NCBI RefSeq assembly: GCF_009858175.1 | Contig: NZ_CP047393.1 | Coordinates: 744,001 to 808,000, forward strand | DNA from: Pontibacillus sp. HMF3514 | GTDB taxonomy: Bacteria > Bacillota > Bacilli > Bacillales > BH030062 | Direction: 5' to 3' | DNA: 64,000 nucleotides | Part shown: piece by piece, positions 7,697 to 15,737 of the stretch | Layout: each line of letters starts with the position of its first letter | Position numbering within the stretch: position 1 is the first letter of the stretch | Translations under genes and position numbers: made by a program | The notes under the pieces: model-generated | What the model was told of the DNA's origin: nothing | Seen by the model: the letters and a program-made list of their open reading frames with translations, nothing else | Databases searched by the model: none

Positions 7697-9379
7697 ATGA
7701 CGAAGCAATGGTGGAAGGAAAGTGTCGTATATCAGATATACCCTAGAAGTTTCAACGATTCGAATGGGGATGGAATCGGAGATATTCAGGGGATTATTTC
7801 AAAATTGGATTACTTAAAAGAGCTTGGCATTGATGTCGTGTGGTTATCTCCTGTATATGAATCGCCCAATGATGATAACGGTTACGACATCAGTCATTAC
7901 CGAAAAATCATGAATGAGTTCGGGACGATGGCAGACTGGGAAGAGATGCTCGAGGAAATGCATAAGCGTGGCATTAAATTGATCATGGACCTCGTTGTGA
8001 ATCATACATCGGATGAACACCCATGGTTTATTGAATCCAAACAATCAAAAGACAATCCGTATCGTGATTATTACATATGGCGTTCACCTCAAAATGGTCA
8101 TGAGCCAAACAATTGGGAGTCTGTATTTTCAGGACCTGCATGGGAATATGATGAACAAACAGGCGAATATTATTTACATATCTTTTCGAAAAAACAGCCA
8201 GATTTAAACTGGGAGCATCAGCCATTAAGAGAAGATGTTTATGACATGATGAAATTTTGGTTAGATAAAGGGATCGATGGATTTCGTATGGATGTGATCA
8301 ACTTCATTTCCAAGCATCCGGAGTTGCCAGACGGTGAGCAGGGTCCACATGATGCGTATGGTGATGGCAGCCCTTATTTTATGAACGGACCACGCATCCA
8401 TAAGTTCTTACAGGAAATGAATCAGGAAGTGCTATCGAAGTATGATGTAATGACCGTAGGCGAGATGCCAGGTGTAACACCAGAGCAGGCCATTGATTAT
8501 ACAGCTGACCATCGTGGTGAGCTCAACATGGTCTTCACGTTTGAGCATATGGACTTAGATTCAGGATCAGGTGGCAAATGGGACTTGAAGCCGTTACAGC
8601 TTACAGACTTAAAAGATACACTAGCTCATTGGCAAAAAGCCTTAGAGAGCCAAGGGTGGAACAGTCTGTATTGGAATAACCATGACCAACCTCGCATTGT
8701 ATCTCGTTTTGGAGATGACGGGGCGTATCGTGTCGAGTCCGCCAAAATGCTTGGAACATGTCTGCATATGCTGAAGGGAACGCCTTATATTTATCAAGGT
8801 GAAGAGATCGGTATGACGAATGTTTCTTTTGCCTCCATTGAAGATTATGAGGACATTGAGACGCTTAATATGTACAAGGATAAGGTAGAGGAACAAGGAG
8901 TGGCCGTTGAAGAAGTGATGAAGAGCATCCATGTTAAAGGTCGGGATAACGCACGTACTCCGATGCAATGGAATGCTTCTGAACATGGAGGCTTTACTAC
9001 TGGGACACCATGGTTAGGTGTGAATCCGAACTATCCTGAAATCAATGCAGAAGCGGCGCTGAATGATCCACAGTCCATCTTTTACTACTATCAAGCGTTA
9101 ATTTCATTACGGAAACAGCACGATATCATTGTGTATGGAAGCTTTGATTTGCTTGATCGAGATCATGAGAGTTTGTTCAACTACGTGCGAGAGTATAAGG
9201 GAGAGAAGCTACTTGTGTTGAACAACTTTACTGGAGAAGAGCAGTCTTATCAGGTGCCAGAAGCATTTAGCAGTAAAGAAGCAAACTTACTGATTTCGAA
9301 TTATGAACATGAGGATGTTTTAGCGCTAGGAGGTATTGTTCTTCAACCTTATGAAGCCCGAGTTTATAAAATTGGATAA
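7697..9379 (+). CDS. malL: Oligo-1,6-glucosidase (GH13 family)
   Basis: 560-aa cytoplasmic glycoside hydrolase that cleaves terminal alpha-1,6 (and often alpha-1,4) glucosidic bonds of isomaltose-type and maltose-type oligosaccharides. The GH13 sites are intact: nucleophile Asp199 in GFRMDVIN, acid/base Glu256 in VGEMPG, and Asp330 in NNHDQPR. Val200 next to the nucleophile is the residue associated with alpha-1,6 specificity in this group. The frame is open from 7604, but GGAGGAGTAACG precedes the ATG at 7697 and this start gives the family's usual length. It is transcribed alone, with no sugar transporter beside it. Confidence 0.92.
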   Translation: MTKQWWKESVVYQIYPRSFNDSNGDGIGDIQGIISKLDYLKELGIDVVWLSPVYESPNDDNGYDISHYRKIMNEFGTMADWEEMLEEMHKRGIKLIMDLVVNHTSDEHPWFIESKQSKDNPYRDYYIWRSPQNGHEPNNWESVFSGPAWEYDEQTGEYYLHIFSKKQPDLNWEHQPLREDVYDMMKFWLDKGIDGFRMDVINFISKHPELPDGEQGPHDAYGDGSPYFMNGPRIHKFLQEMNQEVLSKYDVMTVGEMPGVTPEQAIDYTADHRGELNMVFTFEHMDLDSGSGGKWDLKPLQLTDLKDTLAHWQKALESQGWNSLYWNNHDQPRIVSRFGDDGAYRVESAKMLGTCLHMLKGTPYIYQGEEIGMTNVSFASIEDYEDIETLNMYKDKVEEQGVAVEEVMKSIHVKGRDNARTPMQWNASEHGGFTTGTPWLGVNPNYPEINAEAALNDPQSIFYYYQALISLRKQHDIIVYGSFDLLDRDHESLFNYVREYKGEKLLVLNNFTGEEQSYQVPEAFSSKEANLLISNYEHEDVLALGGIVLQPYEARVYKIG

Positions 9380-9387
9380 GAATATGG

Positions 9388-9413
9388 AAAACCGAGCTGA
9401 GGCTCGTTTTTTC
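9388..9413 (+). terminator. Terminator of malL
   Basis: CGAGC-TGAG-GCTCG stem flanked by A3CC and T6, a few bases after the malL stop. Confidence 0.75.
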
Positions 9414-9456
9414 TTCACCTGTGAAATTATGGGTTTTTCAGCGGATGTGCATTCTT

Positions 9457-9474
9457 TATCAGCGATCGCTGATA
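9457..9474. other. Perfect 18-bp palindrome in convergent gap
   Basis: TATCAGCGATCGCTGATA is fully self-complementary without a loop. It lies between two terminators in the gap between malL and the TetR gene. It could bind a dimeric protein; no function is shown. Confidence 0.5.
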
Positions 9475-9486
9475 CATTCACAACAT

Positions 9487-9518
9487 AAAAAAAGCAGACC
9501 AACGTCTGCTTTTTTTTT
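9487..9518. terminator. Bidirectional terminator between malL and TetR gene
   Basis: A7-GCAGAC-CAAC-GTCTGC-T9: a perfect stem with A and T runs on the two sides, able to stop transcription from either side; it mainly serves the TetR gene on the minus strand. Confidence 0.9.
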
Positions 9519-9523
9519 CAACA

Positions 9524-10120
9524 TCATGATTTCCCCATAACCCCGTAAAAGAACAAATGCAAAATTTCATCCGTAAACTTTTGCACAGACTCTTCGGTTT
9601 CGAATAGATCTTTTCGTTTTTGAATGCCCTCATAGAACATATTCATGTAAAACATTAAAATATCGACTGAGATGTTCTGCTGAACGTAGCCTTGTTGCTT
9701 GCCTTCCTCTAACAGCTTGATGAATAGAGGCATTGAATGGGTTTCCATGATTTCTTGGATAAAGGATTGTAGCTCAGGAATATCGGAGATGAACGTTTGT
9801 ATGAAGTCAGGATTAAAGCTAAGGATATTGTCGCTTTTAATTGTAATAATCGACTCAATTTTTTCTTTGAAATCTGATTCAGGATCTTCGACAAGCTTTT
9901 CGAACCGTTCAATTTGCTTCATATAATAATCTTTTATTGATTCAACGAGCATTTGCTCTTTGCTTCCAAAATAATTATAAATCGTAACCTGAGACACTTG
10001 AGCTTTTTTAGCAATTTCCTGGATGCTAACCTTCTGCACACCATGAGTTGTAAAAAGCTCGAATGCGGTATTTAAGATTTTGCGCTTTTTTTGTTGCGTT
10101 CGTTTTTCAAAACCGTTCAT
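9524..10120 (-). CDS. TetR/AcrR family transcriptional regulator
   Basis: 198-aa dimeric repressor. The N-terminal helix-turn-helix is clear: KILNTAFELFTTHGV, then VSIQEIAKKAQVSQVTIYNYF at about residues 30-50, followed by a divergent alpha-helical ligand domain. The ATG at 10120 follows AGGTGGAG; a GTG three codons upstream is less well placed. The gene is the last of a run of four genes on the minus strand and begins 65 bases after the GMC oxidoreductase, so it may control that operon, but the ligand and targets are unknown. Confidence 0.85.
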   Translation of the reverse strand: MNGFEKRTQQKKRKILNTAFELFTTHGVQKVSIQEIAKKAQVSQVTIYNYFGSKEQMLVESIKDYYMKQIERFEKLVEDPESDFKEKIESIITIKSDNILSFNPDFIQTFISDIPELQSFIQEIMETHSMPLFIKLLEEGKQQGYVQQNISVDILMFYMNMFYEGIQKRKDLFETEESVQKFTDEILHLFFYGVMGKS

Positions 10121-10185
10121 AGGCTCCACCTCTTCCTATCTATCATACCTTGGGTTTTGAAACAGTTCAATTCATCTATTTCAAA

Positions 10186-11697
10186 TTATGAGCGATTGCT
10201 CTTAAAGTAGGATTCGATATACTCTGCTGAACGTTGAGCAAGACTGTAGACCGTTAAAGTTGGATTAGCTGCTGGAGCTGTTACGAACGTTGGGGCACCT
10301 GCAACAAAAAGGTTCTCAATATCATGTGTCTGTCCATAGCTGTTTACTACGGAAGTTGCAGCATCGTCACCCATTCGGCAGCCTCCCATTAAATGAGCAT
10401 GAGCCTCTAGGTGATACATGGGTTCACCACCTGCAGATCGAACGACTTTTTCCATCATTTCTTTCGCTTGTTTTCGAATGGAGAGGTCTTCATCATGGTG
10501 TGAAAATGTAACCCTAGGGACAGGTTGCTCAAAACGATCTTTTTGCCCACTAAGCTCCACACGGTTTTCCTTTTGAGGCTGAACCTCACCTAACATCGCA
10601 AAGCTCGTAAAATGGTTATAGTCTAGCATCCGTCTGCGCAAATTCTCCCCTACGCAAGACGCGTCATTTTCGAAAAATAATGAGGCTAAGCGAACTGGCC
10701 GCATTCCGTATGAATTTAGAATAAAGCCTTTATGATAAAAGTCCATAGTCAGTGCTTGAACAGGGTTTCCGCGGTACATCCTGATTTCTTCTGGAAACTT
10801 GGCAATATGGTGATCATTCATATTTGTCATGAGGTAGCAGCCTACTAGACCAGACGAATTAGCCAAACCTTCTGGGAAATCATTGTTTTTCGATTGAAGC
10901 AACAAGCGAGGTGTTTCCACAGCATAGGCTGCTACCACCACAATAGAGGCCTCGATCACATGTAGTTGATCATCTAGTATGTAATGAACGGATTTCGCTT
11001 TACGATCATCTCCTGTTTCAATTTTAACAGCTGTTGCTTCGGGGATTAGTGTAGTCCCGGCCTGCAAAGCTTCTGGAATAAACGTATTCAATGGAGTGGT
11101 TTTGGAGTCGGGCATGCACCCTTCTTCACAAAAACCACGATTAATACAAGGATGGCGTTCATCATAGGGAGCAGACAAAATGGCTAAAGGGGAGACCGCG
11201 TGGTTAACCCTCATTTTTTCTAACCCTTCTCGGAATTTTAGTGTGTTATTTGAGAGATCATGGTGAGCAGGGAAAGGGAAACGATCCCCAAATTCCTTCC
11301 ATGGAAAAGATGATGGGCCAGCAAGATGTAATCGTTTTGTCATGTCTTCATAGAAAGGATTAACGTCTTTGTAAGAGATTGGCCAGTCTGCACTAGCAAA
11401 GTCATTAGGATGGAAGCGTAAAAGCTGTGCAGTATAATGCACAGCGCTGCCACCAACTCCTTTTCCACTCGTGCTTCGGTATAAATCAATCGGGTCATCC
11501 CCTTTACTAATCCGTGGCTCATCCCAGAATAGCTTTTCCATCTCAAGTTCGTCACTCGCAAAATCTTTTTGAGGATCCCTATGCGGACCAGCATCTAACA
11601 TAGCAACGTTCAAGCCTTTGTTGGAAAGGTGAGAGGCAATTACAGAACCTGCAGCACCTGCGCCTATAATACATACATCATGAGAGGTTTTCGTCAT
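10186..11697 (-). CDS. GMC family FAD-dependent oxidoreductase (gluconate 2-dehydrogenase-like large subunit)
   Basis: 503-aa flavoprotein that should oxidise a sugar, polyol or other alcohol. It starts with the dinucleotide motif IIGAGAAGSV (about residues 10-19) and has the GMC C-terminal block with HLMGGCRMG and ANPTLTVYSLAQR. It lacks an obvious signal peptide. ATG at 11697 has GGGAGG upstream and overlaps the end of the preceding gene by 20 bases; the longer frame to 11793 lies inside that gene. The partner genes encode a gluconate 2-dehydrogenase subunit-3-like protein and a small membrane protein, but no cytochrome c subunit is present, so the electron acceptor is unclear. Confidence 0.85.
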   Translation of the reverse strand: MTKTSHDVCIIGAGAAGSVIASHLSNKGLNVAMLDAGPHRDPQKDFASDELEMEKLFWDEPRISKGDDPIDLYRSTSGKGVGGSAVHYTAQLLRFHPNDFASADWPISYKDVNPFYEDMTKRLHLAGPSSFPWKEFGDRFPFPAHHDLSNNTLKFREGLEKMRVNHAVSPLAILSAPYDERHPCINRGFCEEGCMPDSKTTPLNTFIPEALQAGTTLIPEATAVKIETGDDRKAKSVHYILDDQLHVIEASIVVVAAYAVETPRLLLQSKNNDFPEGLANSSGLVGCYLMTNMNDHHIAKFPEEIRMYRGNPVQALTMDFYHKGFILNSYGMRPVRLASLFFENDASCVGENLRRRMLDYNHFTSFAMLGEVQPQKENRVELSGQKDRFEQPVPRVTFSHHDEDLSIRKQAKEMMEKVVRSAGGEPMYHLEAHAHLMGGCRMGDDAATSVVNSYGQTHDIENLFVAGAPTFVTAPAANPTLTVYSLAQRSAEYIESYFKSNRS

Positions 11698-12292
11698 GAG
11701 GTTTAGCCTCCCAGCTATCGAATTGCTTTGGACCATATGCGTAATACCCTCTAGGATAGGCTGGACCTCCATAACCAATATTCGACCAAACACTCGGATC
11801 GGAGTAAATAAGCTTTAATAATTCGCTTGTTAAGGTTGTGTAAAAGAGGTCGCAACTGACATTCTTCCATACCGATTCTTCACCGAGCTGGTGCTTCCAG
11901 CTAATAATTTTTTTAAGCCGTTCATCATCAGACATTTGGAAGAAAGGTTTTTGATCCGTTAAAACGCACTCTTCTTCAGCGTGTGCTAGACCATATAAAA
12001 TGATCTCTTCCTTCGAGAGAAGAGAGTTCTTCGGATAGGATTTTAATTTATTTTCCGTTAAACGATGATCCAAAATTAAAGAAATACTAAGGGTTTGTTC
12101 CCCGACATGGGAAGGAAATAGAGTTTTTGAATAAGCTTGTAACGTACGCTTCATTTCAGGTGTTAAGACATTTCCTTCAGTTGGGTGCGTACGATTCTGA
12201 ATCACCTGTTGTGTAATCGGATCCCATTCGCCTTTTTCACTCATCACGTCATAAGTTGGATAATATGTCTTTTTCGGGTGTTGATCTTTCAT
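11678..12292 (-). CDS. Gluconate 2-dehydrogenase subunit 3 family protein
   Basis: 204-aa soluble protein with the features of the small gamma-type subunit found beside GMC dehydrogenases: an N-terminal YYPTYDVMSEKGEWDPITQQVI segment (about 18-35), a middle DERLKKIISW block, and a C-terminal GYGGPAYPRGYY. Known members stabilise or export the flavoprotein. The ATG at 12292 has AAAGGAGCG upstream; that site lies within the longer frame, ruling out the earlier start. The 3' end overlaps the dehydrogenase start, so the two are translationally coupled. Confidence 0.75.
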   Translation of the reverse strand: MKDQHPKKTYYPTYDVMSEKGEWDPITQQVIQNRTHPTEGNVLTPEMKRTLQAYSKTLFPSHVGEQTLSISLILDHRLTENKLKSYPKNSLLSKEEIILYGLAHAEEECVLTDQKPFFQMSDDERLKKIISWKHQLGEESVWKNVSCDLFYTTLTSELLKLIYSDPSVWSNIGYGGPAYPRGYYAYGPKQFDSWEAKPHDENLS

Positions 12293-12306
12293 ATATAAAC
12301 GCTCCT

Positions 12307-12702
12307 TTAATACCACAGGTTAAATAGTTGAATGAAACAAAAAGCAGCAATTGTAAAAGGTAAAACAAATGGAGGCCCTGATTGGAAGTTTTCATATTTA
12401 AAGCCGCCTGTTCGTTTCGATATCCCGATGAGATGGAGTGCACCTCCGTAACATCCAGCAACAATTCCGATGATCATAAGAAACGTGTGGATCCACCCAG
12501 CCCATGTAAGGGAGTAAAAGGCGATGAACAAGCTAGACAGGGTGAAGAATGGAAGTGCTACTACAGGAATCCACATTTGCCATTTATGAAATTTTCCTCG
12601 GTGATGCCATACTGATACTTGTAACCAAATCATGATAAACCCGATTGCTAAAATAATGGACAGCACTCTCCCCAAACTCCAGCTACTCCAATCCTCAAAC
12701 AT
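12307..12702 (-). CDS. Small four-helix membrane protein of the GMC dehydrogenase operon
   Basis: 131-aa protein with four predicted membrane helices (about 10-28, 43-62, 66-85 and 110-130). Ribosome site GAGGAGG precedes the ATG. It is the first gene of the operon, 14 bases before the subunit-3-like gene, so it could anchor the dehydrogenase at the membrane or pass electrons to it. It has a few histidines (HHRGKFH, 28-34) but no CXXCH haem motif. I do not recognise a named family; the operon role is inference. Confidence 0.6.
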   Translation of the reverse strand: MFEDWSSWSLGRVLSIILAIGFIMIWLQVSVWHHRGKFHKWQMWIPVVALPFFTLSSLFIAFYSLTWAGWIHTFLMIIGIVAGCYGGALHLIGISKRTGGFKYENFQSGPPFVLPFTIAAFCFIQLFNLWY

Positions 12703-12881
12703 AAGGTGACCTCCTCAAAACGTCTCCTGCGCTTTTCTTTCTATTTTGTAACAATTCAGGGTAAACTATACTTCAATAGAAAGGACTAGACAGAGCGAAT
12801 CGTTTTTGCTTACGATAAAGATATAGAACATAATCTGATGAAAAACCTCGTTGTTTTTCACTGCTGAAAGGAAATGATTCC

Positions 12882-14444
12882 ATGTCCAAATTGGATCTTT
12901 CGCAATTTGAGAAAAAGGTAGAAGTTCGTAATCTAAAAAAAGAAGATATTGATAGCATTTTGAAGCTTCAAGACATCTGTTTTCCGAATATGGATCCATG
13001 GAAGCGGGAGCATCTAGAGAGTCATCTAGAGCATTTTCCAGAAGGACAAATCGTTGTTGAAGTAGAAGGCGAGATTATTGGAAGTTCTTCAAGTTTAATT
13101 GTGAATTTTGATGAGTATGATGATAAGCATACATGGGATGATATTACTGATGAGGGTTATATCACGAACCATGATCCAGAAGGGTATAATTTATATGGCA
13201 TTGAAGTTATGGTTCATCCTGAGTATCGAGGTATGAAAATCGGTAGACGATTATACGAAGCGAGAAAAGAATTGGTCCAGCAGTGGAACTTAAAGAGTAT
13301 GATTATTGGTGGCCGTATCCCGAACTATCATAAATATGAAGATAAGATGTCTCCACGTGAATACGTTCAAGAAGTCATGAACCATAATATTTATGACCCT
13401 GTTTTGACATTTCAAATCATGAACGGGTTTACGGTTATGCGCATTAATCCAAACTATTTACCAGATGATAAAGCTTCAAGAAAATATGCGACGTTAATGG
13501 AATGGAACAATGTTGACTACCGGCCTACAACGAAGCGATATTTTAAAACCTCTTACCCTGTACGCATCACAGCCATTCAGTACATGATGAAAGATATTGA
13601 TACCTTCGAGGAATTCTCGCGACAGGTTGAGTATTACGTTGATGTTGCAAGCGATTTCGGATCCGATTTTGCCGTTTTCCCTGAAATCTTTACAACTCAA
13701 CTCATGTCTGTGATCGATGAAAAAATTCCATCAAAATCTGTTAGAAAACTCTCCGAATACACAGAAGATTATATTGAATTGTTTACGGAGTTAGCAGTCA
13801 AGTATAATGTGAATATCATTGGTGGTTCCCATTTCGTAGAAGAAGAGGATCAAATGTACAACATTGCCTACTTGTTCCGAAGAGATGGTACCATTGAAAA
13901 GCAATATAAGATTCACGTTACACCAAACGAGCGAAAGTGGTGGGGGATTCAGCCTGGTGATACTGTAAAAGTGTTTGATACGGATTGCGGTAAAATTGCC
14001 ATTCAAATCTGCTATGACATTCAATTCCCAGAGCTAACTCGTTACGCAGTAGATCAGGGTGCAAATATCATCTTTTGCCCATTCTGTACGGATGAGCGAC
14101 AAGGATATCTGCGTGTTCGATACTGCGCTCAAGCCCGTGCAGTGGAAAACCAAGTGTACACCGTGGTTGCCGGAACAGTTGGTAACCTAACACAAGTTGA
14201 GAATATGGACATTCAATACGCACAATCCGGAATATTCACACCATCCGATTTTGAATTTGCACGCGATGGCATTGTAGGAGAGTGTCACCCGAACATCGAA
14301 ACCGTCGTTGTTGGTGATGTTGACTTAGAAGTATTGCGCCGACAGCGTAAGTCAGGTACGGTTCGCCAATTACGCGATCGCAGAAAAGACTTATTTGAAA
14401 TTAACTATAAAAACATATCAACTGAAGTTGTACCAAACGACTAG
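12882..14444 (+). CDS. yhcX: Fused GNAT acetyltransferase / carbon-nitrogen hydrolase (YhcX-like)
   Basis: 520-aa two-domain cytoplasmic enzyme. Residues 12-200 form a GNAT domain with the acetyl-CoA loop EYRGMKIGRRLYEA (114-127). Residues 227-510 form a nitrilase-superfamily amidase with the triad Glu268 (FPEIF), Lys343 (YKIH) and Cys377 (QICYDIQFPE). The same fusion is B. subtilis YhcX, whose exact substrate I do not know. GAAAGGAAATG precedes the start codon. It is followed 18 bases later by an SDR gene and further on by yhcY-yhcZ-yhdA-yhdB homologues, partly matching the B. subtilis order. Confidence 0.88.
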   Translation: MSKLDLSQFEKKVEVRNLKKEDIDSILKLQDICFPNMDPWKREHLESHLEHFPEGQIVVEVEGEIIGSSSSLIVNFDEYDDKHTWDDITDEGYITNHDPEGYNLYGIEVMVHPEYRGMKIGRRLYEARKELVQQWNLKSMIIGGRIPNYHKYEDKMSPREYVQEVMNHNIYDPVLTFQIMNGFTVMRINPNYLPDDKASRKYATLMEWNNVDYRPTTKRYFKTSYPVRITAIQYMMKDIDTFEEFSRQVEYYVDVASDFGSDFAVFPEIFTTQLMSVIDEKIPSKSVRKLSEYTEDYIELFTELAVKYNVNIIGGSHFVEEEDQMYNIAYLFRRDGTIEKQYKIHVTPNERKWWGIQPGDTVKVFDTDCGKIAIQICYDIQFPELTRYAVDQGANIIFCPFCTDERQGYLRVRYCAQARAVENQVYTVVAGTVGNLTQVENMDIQYAQSGIFTPSDFEFARDGIVGECHPNIETVVVGDVDLEVLRRQRKSGTVRQLRDRRKDLFEINYKNISTEVVPND

Positions 14445-14462
14445 AACAAAAGGATAGAGAGG

Positions 14463-15197
14463 ATGAAAGATTATATGATCAAGAATCAAACAGCGATCAT
14501 CACAGGAGCATCCCGGGGCATTGGAAAAGAAATGGCTCGCCAATTCGCCGAAAAAGGTGTGAACTTATCCATCTTAGGAAGCTCAGATGACATCCATCAA
14601 ACGAAAAAAGAACTTAAAAACGAAGGCTACTCTAATATTGAATCCTTTCAAGCAGATGTAACGAAAGAAGATGAGCTTGATCATGTAGTAGAAGCTACGA
14701 AAAACGCTTATGGAACGGTCGATATTCTAGTGAACAATGCTGGAATTGGCATGTTCAAACCAGTAGAAGAGGTAACGGTAGAAGAGTGGAGAAAAGTTTA
14801 TGAGGTGAACGTACAAGGCGTCTTCCTGTGCTCGAAAGCTGTGATTCCGACAATGAAAAAGAACAAGTTCGGTACCATCATTACTGTTTCTTCAGACGTT
14901 GGGCGCTACACCATTCCAAATGGGTCTCTATATGCCTCCACTAAATATGCGGTACAAGGGTTCATGGGATCTATTTCACAAGAACTTCGCGAACATGGCA
15001 TTCGCGTAGGTACAATCAACCCTGGCATGGTAGACACGTATTTTGGTGACTCTAAACAAGGACTTCCGGAAAAAGAAGACTGGCTAAAAGTCCAAGACAT
15101 CGCAGAAGCAGCTGTGTACATGGCAAGCGCTCCGAAACACATGATGATTGATGAACTACAGCTTCACCCATTAGTACAAGATTATCCAAGACCATAA
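14463..15197 (+). CDS. Short-chain dehydrogenase/reductase (3-oxoacyl-ACP reductase-like)
   Basis: 244-aa Rossmann-fold oxidoreductase. The cofactor loop TGASRGIG (14-21), the NNAG motif, the catalytic serine region VSSDVG and YASTK give a complete SDR active site, and the length is typical. It resembles FabG but lies outside a fatty-acid cluster, so a general ketone/aldehyde reductase role is as likely. ATG at 14463 and ATG at 14475 are both possible; the second lines up better with the family. It lies 18 bases after yhcX, probably in one transcript. Confidence 0.85.
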   Translation: MKDYMIKNQTAIITGASRGIGKEMARQFAEKGVNLSILGSSDDIHQTKKELKNEGYSNIESFQADVTKEDELDHVVEATKNAYGTVDILVNNAGIGMFKPVEEVTVEEWRKVYEVNVQGVFLCSKAVIPTMKKNKFGTIITVSSDVGRYTIPNGSLYASTKYAVQGFMGSISQELREHGIRVGTINPGMVDTYFGDSKQGLPEKEDWLKVQDIAEAAVYMASAPKHMMIDELQLHPLVQDYPRP

Positions 15198-15212
15198 GTG
15201 AGAGGTAGAGGG

Positions 15213-15246
15213 GAAACCTGGCTGGAGCCAGGTTTTTCTTTTTTGG
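15213..15246 (+). terminator. Terminator after SDR gene
   Basis: Perfect AACCTGGC-TGGA-GCCAGGTT stem followed by T5CT6. Confidence 0.9.
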
Positions 15247-15318
15247 TGGAATGTAATAGGCCAGCCTAGAGGGATCAAAGCCGAATAAAGCTGATTCGGA
15301 AAAGAAAGTGCCATCAGA

Positions 15319-15632
15319 GCGAATAAGTGAAGAAGCGCCCCAGAAAAGTGAGGAAGTTGAGCGAATAAGTGAAGAAGTGCCCCAGAAAAGTGAGGAAGTT
15401 GAGCAAATAAGTGAAGAAGCGCCCCAGAAAAGTGAGGAAGTTGAGCGAATAAGTGAGGAAGCGCCCCAGAAAAGTGAGGAAGTTGAGCGAATAAGTGAGG
15501 AAGCGCCCCAGAAAAGTGAGGAAGTTGAGCGAATAAGTGAGGAAGCGCCCCAGAAAAGTGAGGAAGTTGAGCGAATAAGTGAAGAAGCGCCCCAAAAAAG
15601 TGAAGAAGTTGTGCAAATAAGTGAGGAAGCCC
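15319..15632. repeat. 42-bp tandem repeat array, 7.5 copies (2 x 21 bp)
   Basis: Seven units of 42 bp start at 15319, 15361, 15403, 15445, 15487, 15529 and 15571, followed by a partial eighth. Each unit consists of two related halves of 21 bp (GCGAATAAGTGAAGAAGCGCC and a second half centred on AGAAAAGTGAGGAAG). Because 42 is divisible by three, several frames are open on both strands, but no frame has a ribosome site or a recognisable product. It lies between the SDR terminator and the yhcY gene. Confidence 0.9.
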
Positions 15633-15737
15633 CTGAATCTCTATTCTCAATCCCCCCACACAAAAGCGCTTTCTTACCCACACCTCCACATTTTTGATAT
15701 ACTATTCATAACGTTATTACAGAAAGTTTGGGATCCC

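Noticed and set aside
8642-8986. 114-residue frame on the minus strand inside malL
   Set aside because: It lies wholly within a well-supported glucosidase gene, has no ribosome site and no recognisable protein features.
15319-15632. CRISPR-like array
   Set aside because: Units are contiguous without unique spacers, and no cas genes are nearby.
15052-15697. Long open frames on both strands across the 42-bp array (up to about 200 residues)
   Set aside because: The unit length is a multiple of three and lacks stops, so open frames arise automatically. None has a ribosome site, several substitutions between copies change the amino acid, and one frame runs antisense through the SDR gene.
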